Positions 60,016 through 64,000 of a DNA stretch of 64,000 nucleotides are shown piece by piece. Below the pieces are notes generated by a model that made no database searches, was not told the origin of the DNA, and saw only the letters and a list, made by a program, of their open reading frames with translations. A program made the position numbers and the translations under genes. Numbering within the stretch: position 1 is the stretch's first letter; each line of letters begins with the position of its first letter. The stretch is from Natronococcus pandeyae. GTDB lineage: Archaea > Halobacteriota > Halobacteria > Halobacteriales > Natrialbaceae. Where the stretch lies: assembly GCF_008122205.1 (NCBI RefSeq), contig NZ_PHNJ01000013.1:62001-126000 (forward strand), in the 5' to 3' direction.

Positions 60016-60615
60016 ATGAACGGTGGTGGCGATGGAACGGACGACGGGTCGTATATCGACGGCGTCGACCCAGAGCGGTTGGACGAGGAGGACCAGCTAA
60101 ATCCGACTCCGGAACAGCACGAACGCCTGAAGAACGGGTTGCACGGCGAGTTATTTACCGATATCCGGCGTGCCGATCGCCGGTACCTGGTGATCGGTCG
60201 CGGCTCGGGTGCGCCAGGGGAGCGACGACGGACGGTCTGTGACCTGCTCGACGAGCGCAGGGGAGCGATCTCGTTTCGACTCGAGGACTTCGGCTTTACC
60301 GGCGACGAACTGGACCTGTGGGCTCCCGCGTTCGATATCCTCTCCGAGATGTCGTCGTCCATAGTGGGCGTCCTCGAGGACTACGACGGCGGCCACGTCT
60401 GGGAACTCGGCTATCTCTACCACTACCAGACGGCCGTCCGGAACACGTTCTGGATGCTGAAATGCGTCTACGACAGCGAGGAAGAGATGCGCGAACGCTA
60501 CGATAACGGGATGGCGGCGTCCCACCTGGCTGCGCTCGAGAAGGCCGTCAGCGAACGGGTTATCACGTGGGAACACCCCGACGAACTCCCAGAAGTGGTA
60601 AAATCGATTCCGTAA
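60016..60615 (+). CDS. unrecognised 199-aa protein, TIR/deoxyribosyltransferase-like reading
   Basis: 199 aa. Acidic head to about residue 30, then a small alpha/beta domain: strand YLVIGRGSGAPGERRRTVCDLL, strand AISFRLEDFGFTGDELDLW, helix FDILSEMSSSIVGVLEDYDGGHVWELGYLYHY, and further strand and helix. The order (strand, helix, then an acidic residue in HVWELGY) resembles nucleoside deoxyribosyltransferase and TIR-like folds, including haloarchaeal DUF7509-type proteins. That is inference from pattern only. Divergent from a winged-helix regulator and adjacent to insertion sequences. Confidence 0.6.
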   Translation: MNGGGDGTDDGSYIDGVDPERLDEEDQLNPTPEQHERLKNGLHGELFTDIRRADRRYLVIGRGSGAPGERRRTVCDLLDERRGAISFRLEDFGFTGDELDLWAPAFDILSEMSSSIVGVLEDYDGGHVWELGYLYHYQTAVRNTFWMLKCVYDSEEEMRERYDNGMAASHLAALEKAVSERVITWEHPDELPEVVKSIP

Positions 60616-60794
60616 AGAGAGTTGCTTTCGTCAAAAGCGGATCCTCCCTGTAGCGAACTGTAAGGAGAAATTCGCCGCAGGAATGACCTCCGAGGAATTT
60701 CCACAGCAGGGCTGACGAGAAGCCGTTCGACGCCCCATCTCATCCACTACCGCATATATCAACCCACTATCGTATATATTCAAAAGGCACTGTC

Positions 60795-60800
60795 TAGTTT
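60795..60800. repeat. target-site duplication TAGTTT, left copy
   Basis: TAGTTT occurs directly outside both ends of the IS4-type element (60795-60800 and 62040-62045). It includes the TAG stop, in reverse complement, of the IS6 transposase. Confidence 0.75.
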
Positions 60801-62039
60801 CTTGACTTCGCACGTTTATCTCCGTTCGACGCCTATCTCTCGGTGATGTCCCGATGTTCCCGATTACGTCGTTTCTTTCCTGCACAGACCCGATTGACGA
60901 GTTAGACGTCTTCTCATATCATCAGAAACACCATGCGAAAAGCTACGTCACCGGTCTTGTTGCGGCCAGCAACAAGACCGTGGACGGCATCGCGACGCAC
61001 GTACTTCCGGCGAAAAGCGAACGCGCTCTAAACAAGTTCCTCACCGAGTACAACTGGGACGAAGACCGACTCAACAGAGAACGATTGGAGTTACTCCAGA
61101 CGACCAATGAAACGCGCTGGAGCAGTGAAGGTGTCGTCATCATCGACGACACCTTCACGCACAAAAGTGGCGAGCAGATCCCAAACGCAGGGAAATTCTA
61201 CGATCACACCGCGCGTGGCTACATCTGGGGCCAGAATCTCATTTACGCAATCTATGCAGACAAGAAAACGACCTATCCGCTATGTTTTCGCCTCTACGAG
61301 AAACACAGTAAGACTCGCGTCCAGTTAGCAAAAGAACTCGTCAATGAGTGCATCGAGATAGGTGTCCCGGCGGACACCTATCTCTTCGATATGACCTATT
61401 GTTCTGGAGAGTTCATCAATCATCTCGAAAGCTACGCCAAAGAGTGGGTATCTGCCATCAAGAGTGACCGCAATGTGACGTACGCGGGTGAACGAATGCG
61501 AGTCGATGCGCTGCGTGAGCGCATCGACACGCAGCCACGAACTGTCGATGGCGAGACTTACCACATCTGGACGAAGAAACTTGCAGTGTCGAAACTCGGG
61601 AAGGTGAAGGTACTGATCACGGAGAAAGAGCCGGATGACGAGGATGATGAGTTGAGTGTCAAGTACATCGTGAGCAATAAAATCGACGCACCAGCGAGCC
61701 ATCTCATCGCGTTGTACGCGATGCGATGGCGGGTCGAGACGTTCTTCAGAGACACCAAGCAGGACCTCGGTTTGGGAGACTGCGAGTTGCGAAGTGACGC
61801 AGGTGCCAGTCGTCACTGGCACCTGCTGATGCTCGCCTACAGTCTCCTGAAGCTCGGTGTTGCACAAAGCGCTCTGGGAACGGTGATTTCACGGGCAACG
61901 TCACTTCAAGCTGATCTCAAACTCTCGTTTCGCGAAACCGTGCAAAATCTCCTTTCCTGGGCTCTCGCTAGCCCAGCCCGAAGCATCGACGATCTCATGC
62001 ACGATGTGGAGGACCTGTTCATATAGGTGCGAAGTCGAG
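60801..62039 (+). mobile_element. complete IS4-superfamily insertion sequence (1239 bp)
   Basis: Terminal inverted repeats: left CTTGACTTCGCAC (60801-60813), right GTGCGAAGTCGAG (62027-62039), 12 of 13 matching. Flanked by 6-bp TAGTTT duplications and containing one intact transposase gene. Probably a recent, active insertion. Confidence 0.8.
60854..62026 (+). CDS. IS4-superfamily (probably IS701-type) DDE transposase
   Basis: 390 aa. Catalytic residues: first Asp in GVVIIDDTFTHKSG, second Asp in TYLFDMTYCSGEF, Glu in the Y-2-R-3-E-6-K signature YAMRWRVETFFRDTK, the hallmark of the IS4 superfamily. Lower GC and different codon use from flanking genes mark it as foreign. The stop codon touches the right inverted repeat. 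Intact and probably functional. Confidence 0.9.
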   Translation: MFPITSFLSCTDPIDELDVFSYHQKHHAKSYVTGLVAASNKTVDGIATHVLPAKSERALNKFLTEYNWDEDRLNRERLELLQTTNETRWSSEGVVIIDDTFTHKSGEQIPNAGKFYDHTARGYIWGQNLIYAIYADKKTTYPLCFRLYEKHSKTRVQLAKELVNECIEIGVPADTYLFDMTYCSGEFINHLESYAKEWVSAIKSDRNVTYAGERMRVDALRERIDTQPRTVDGETYHIWTKKLAVSKLGKVKVLITEKEPDDEDDELSVKYIVSNKIDAPASHLIALYAMRWRVETFFRDTKQDLGLGDCELRSDAGASRHWHLLMLAYSLLKLGVAQSALGTVISRATSLQADLKLSFRETVQNLLSWALASPARSIDDLMHDVEDLFI

Positions 62040-62045
62040 TAGTTT
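62040..62045. repeat. target-site duplication TAGTTT, right copy
   Basis: Second copy of the 6-bp duplication made by insertion of the IS4-type element. Confidence 0.75.
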
Positions 62046-62620
62046 AGCATCTCCGCTGGCGTCTGTCCATTGAGTGACTGGTGCGGTCGTTGTGTGTTAT
62101 AGTAATGTATGAGCTGCTCAAGATATCCTTTGACGCTCGCCCGACCGCCCACCCACGAGTTGAAGAAGCGGCCAACCCTCATCATCAAGGTGTGAAACCA
62201 CTTCTCGATGCGGTTTCGGTCGACGTAGTCGAGCTGACCGCTCAACCCGAACCGAGAGAGGGAAGTCAGATACCCGTAGCCATCGACGAGAAACACCGTC
62301 TCGGAGAGATCGTGTTTCTCGGTGAGTCCATGCAGGAACGCAGCGGCTGGATCGGTGCCTCGCCGTCCGAACACTGCGACATTGAGTATGAGCCGTGACT
62401 CCAGGTGTATTGCACCTTACACACAAGGCCAGCCGCCGTTAATCTTGACAGCGGTCTCATCAATGGCGACCCGTGACGGCTTCGCCGTCCTCAGAACTCG
62501 AAGCGTTCTGCTGTCGAGGCGAATCAGTAATTCGCCGACCATTGGAGAGCGATGCTCTCCAAGAGGCCGCACGAGAGCTTCGCTCTCGTGGACGTCGGCG
62601 GATCTGAAAAGATCGAGCAA
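62046..62620 (-). pseudogene. IS6-family transposase remnant with internal stop
   Basis: One minus-strand frame reads KPSRVAIDETAVKING, then a TAA at 62417-62419, then in the same frame HLESRLILNVAVFGRRGTDP, FLHGLTEKHDLSETVFLVDG, RNRIEKWFHTLMMRVGRFFNSW (catalytic Glu) and HYYNTQRPHQSLNGQTPAEM. The N-terminal HTH region has been replaced by unrelated sequence, so the copy is dead: truncated, stopped, and cut at its own stop codon by the IS4-type element. Confidence 0.8.
62542..62590. repeat. tandem perfect hairpins at the broken end of the IS6 element
   Basis: Hairpin 1 (62542-62562): arms TTGGAGAGC and GCTCTCCAA, loop GAT. Hairpin 2 (62570-62590): arms CACGAGAGC and GCTCTCGTG, loop TTC. Both share the core GAGAGC/GCTCTC with 3-nt loops. 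Such paired hairpins resemble ends of IS200/IS605-type or PATE elements. Confidence 0.6.
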
Positions 62621-62878
62621 GTCGTGTTACTCCACTTCTGTGCCGAGTGGGCACAGCTCTGCGAGGTGCTCCATCCCAGGCTCGAAAAACTCGCGGAGGC
62701 GTTTCCATCACTGGTTATCGCGACCGTTAATACTACCGAAAGTACGACCGTACTCCAGGAATTCAGCATTGAAAGCATTCCGACACTGATCCTTCTCGAG
62801 CACGGAGGACTCGTAGCTGTCTTTACAGGCGACGTCGAGTACGTCACGCTCGAAAGCAGGATTAGCACGTACCTTTGA
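62552..62878 (+). CDS. thioredoxin-like protein with atypical active site
   Basis: 108 aa by the ATG at 62552, but this ATG lies inside hairpin 1; a GTG at 62588 (also at the edge of hairpin 2) would give 96 aa. Thioredoxin fold: VVLLHFCAEWAQLCEVLHPRLEKLAEAFP, VIATVNTTEST, the cis-Pro loop ESIPTLILLEHGG. The WCGPC site is changed to WAQLC, keeping only the second Cys; another Cys sits three residues before Trp. It cannot act as a normal disulfide reductase. The original N-terminus was probably replaced when the IS6 element or hairpins arrived. Convergent with the redoxin gene. Confidence 0.7.
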   Translation: MLSKRPHESFALVDVGGSEKIEQVVLLHFCAEWAQLCEVLHPRLEKLAEAFPSLVIATVNTTESTTVLQEFSIESIPTLILLEHGGLVAVFTGDVEYVTLESRISTYL

Positions 62879-62917
62879 ATCGATTCATATAGAGAGATCA
62901 GCACAATAACGTTCTTT

Positions 62918-64000
62918 TCACTCTTCTGATGTTTCTCGGCGTTCGGGGTGTTCAAAATCGAACGTCTCGGTCCGGATCATCTCGAGCGTTTCCTCGACTG
63001 ATGGCCGATCCCCCCAGAATGTCCCGAAATAAGCAAACTGGACCTCGCCGTCCGGATCGACGATAATCGTCGCTGGACGGTTGATATATTCGGCGTGAAC
63101 GGCGAAAGCCAGGGGATCGACGCCGTAGGTCGCACCGACGGCACCACCGCGGTCTAGAAGATGCGGCCACCAGATACGCTCGGTATACGTCTTCTGAAAC
63201 GATTCGTCGGCAAACCAGTACTCTGGATCGAGTTCCTTGCCGACCATGACTCGACCCCGAAACCGATCGTGGCACTCGAGCGTCGCTACCGAGACGTCAG
63301 CTTCCGCGAACGCCCCCTGTAACTCGATCAGTTCGTCGAACTCACGGTGACAGACCGGACACCAGTCGGCGAACACCCATATCAGGACGAGCCAGTCGCC
63401 GTCCGCACCGAGGTCGCTGCGCTGCCACTGTTTCCCCGTCGTATCTGGAAGTTCAAACTCGGGAGCCATATCTCCCGTCTCGACCCTGTCGAACATCGAC
63501 GGATCGAGATTCTGGTACGCAGATCGTAGCGAAGCAGTCGTTCCCGCTTCGCTCTCGATTTGCGCGATAGCGATCTCCGCTTGATGTTGGACGTCCCTCG
63601 TGTCGGTTTCGACCGTCTCCTCGAGGAGTGTGAGTGACGTTTCCGCTTCGATCTGACCGAGTGCTATCACTGCCTGTGAACGGACCAAATCGTTCGGATC
63701 GTCTCGGACGACACGTTCTAGCTCGGTCACAGCCGAGTTGTCTCCGAGTATACCCAGTGTCTTCGCACAAACATAGCGAACGTGTGGGTCGTTGTCGCAC
63801 AAGTCCGCACGTATCTCGGCGCCGGAATCGATACCGATGCGAACCAGGTCTCGTACCGCAAGCAAGCGGACCGTCCAGTCGGTATCGGACAGATCCGCTA
63901 TGCCGTCTTTCTCCAGTCTTCGGTCTATCGTGAAGTTCTCGTTGTTGACTGGATGGAAGTCGTGAATCCGGACCCGGTTCAGTACTTCGTCGACTTCGGG
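62918..64000 (-). CDS. HEAT-repeat/redoxin fusion protein (partial, runs off the right edge)
   Basis: The frame is open to the last base; 360 codons are visible and the true start lies outside the window. A TTG at 63865 is not needed as start because the upstream 45 codons read well (VNNENFTIDRRLEKDGIADLSDTDWTVR). About 40-155 of the visible part are HEAT-like repeats (DNDPHVRYVCAKTLGILGDN, DPNDLVRSQAVIALGQIEAE, TRDVQHQAEIAIAQIESE). Then a redoxin/AhpC-TSA domain: APEFELPDTTGKQWQRSDL, VFADWCPVCHREFDELIEL with a CPVC site, and NRPATIIVDPDGEVQFAYFG. Probably a thiol oxidoreductase with a protein-binding scaffold. A link to the thioredoxin-like neighbour is possible. Confidence 0.8.
   Translation of the reverse strand, partial: PEVDEVLNRVRIHDFHPVNNENFTIDRRLEKDGIADLSDTDWTVRLLAVRDLVRIGIDSGAEIRADLCDNDPHVRYVCAKTLGILGDNSAVTELERVVRDDPNDLVRSQAVIALGQIEAETSLTLLEETVETDTRDVQHQAEIAIAQIESEAGTTASLRSAYQNLDPSMFDRVETGDMAPEFELPDTTGKQWQRSDLGADGDWLVLIWVFADWCPVCHREFDELIELQGAFAEADVSVATLECHDRFRGRVMVGKELDPEYWFADESFQKTYTERIWWPHLLDRGGAVGATYGVDPLAFAVHAEYINRPATIIVDPDGEVQFAYFGTFWGDRPSVEETLEMIRTETFDFEHPERRETSEE

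Larger units (their letters stand above)
60786..62620 (-). mobile_element. decayed IS6-family element, interrupted by an IS4-type element
   Basis: The left end GGCACTGTC (60786-60794) matches IS6-family termini. Joining 60786-60800 to the sequence right of 62045 restores the transposase end AEMLN followed by TAG. The right terminal repeat is not found, and the N-terminal part of the transposase is lost. Right boundary uncertain (about 62500-62620). Confidence 0.65.

Overview
The window looks like chromosomal DNA of a halophilic archaeon, probably of the Natrialbaceae (Haloterrigena/Natrinema/Natrialba type). Proteins are strongly acidic, GC is high with G/C-ending codons, CTCGAG-type words are frequent, start sites sit just behind TTATA-like boxes, and there are Tat-type RR signals, a PGF-CTERM sorting tail, HalOD1 and bacterio-opsin-activator-like (HTH_10) domains. 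I saw no rRNA, tRNA or CRISPR.

Layout. 0-19 kb: scattered housekeeping and surface genes: a GNAT acetyltransferase, a sugar nucleotidyltransferase, a PAP2 phosphatase, an MFS carrier, a secreted GDPD, a secreted beta-helix protein, a lipoprotein, a PflX-like radical SAM protein, a repeat-rich PGF-CTERM surface protein, an orphan LivK-like binding protein, a first rhodanese-metallo-beta-lactamase (MBL) fusion and a CoA-binding protein. 19.4-36.8 kb: a catabolic island: CaiB-type CoA transferase, MoeA, NCS2 nucleobase permease, CocE-like hydrolase, cyclase-family hydrolase, a complete molybdenum hydroxylase (CoxM, CoxG, CoxL, CoxS), a dihydropyrimidinase/hydantoinase-class amidohydrolase, MocA, XdhC and an IclR regulator. 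It reads as uptake and oxidative/hydrolytic breakdown of an N-heterocycle, with Mo-cofactor loading encoded alongside. 36.8-43 kb: a gene-poor, lower-GC stretch with iteron-like repeats, a PRC-barrel protein, an atypical Nramp-like transporter, a tyrosine integrase behind a perfect palindrome and a frameshifted RNase H-like pseudogene.

43.2-59.2 kb is the most interesting part: a sulfur-trafficking island. It holds an MFS carrier plus rhodanese-MBL fusion divergent from an HTH_10 regulator; a TusA-DsrE-HalOD1 operon; a CoA-disulfide-reductase-like enzyme; a third rhodanese-MBL fusion with two YeeE/YedE half-transporters; two double universal stress proteins; two copies of a cassette (14-codon leader ORF, 49-aa membrane peptide, TSUP exporter) flanking a CPA-type antiporter; and a Cys-containing winged-helix regulator. 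Four promoters in this island carry an ATTGYGCAAT-like site exactly 14 nt before the TATA element, and a fifth carries it 23 nt before. This suggests a locally encoded sulfur regulon, with the 58.8-kb regulator as candidate controller.

59-64 kb: a winged-helix regulator, an unusual 199-aa protein, a nested pair of insertion sequences (an IS4-superfamily element inserted exactly at the stop codon of a decayed IS6-family element), a thioredoxin-like gene whose 5' end fuses with a tandem hairpin, and a HEAT-repeat/redoxin fusion running off the right edge.
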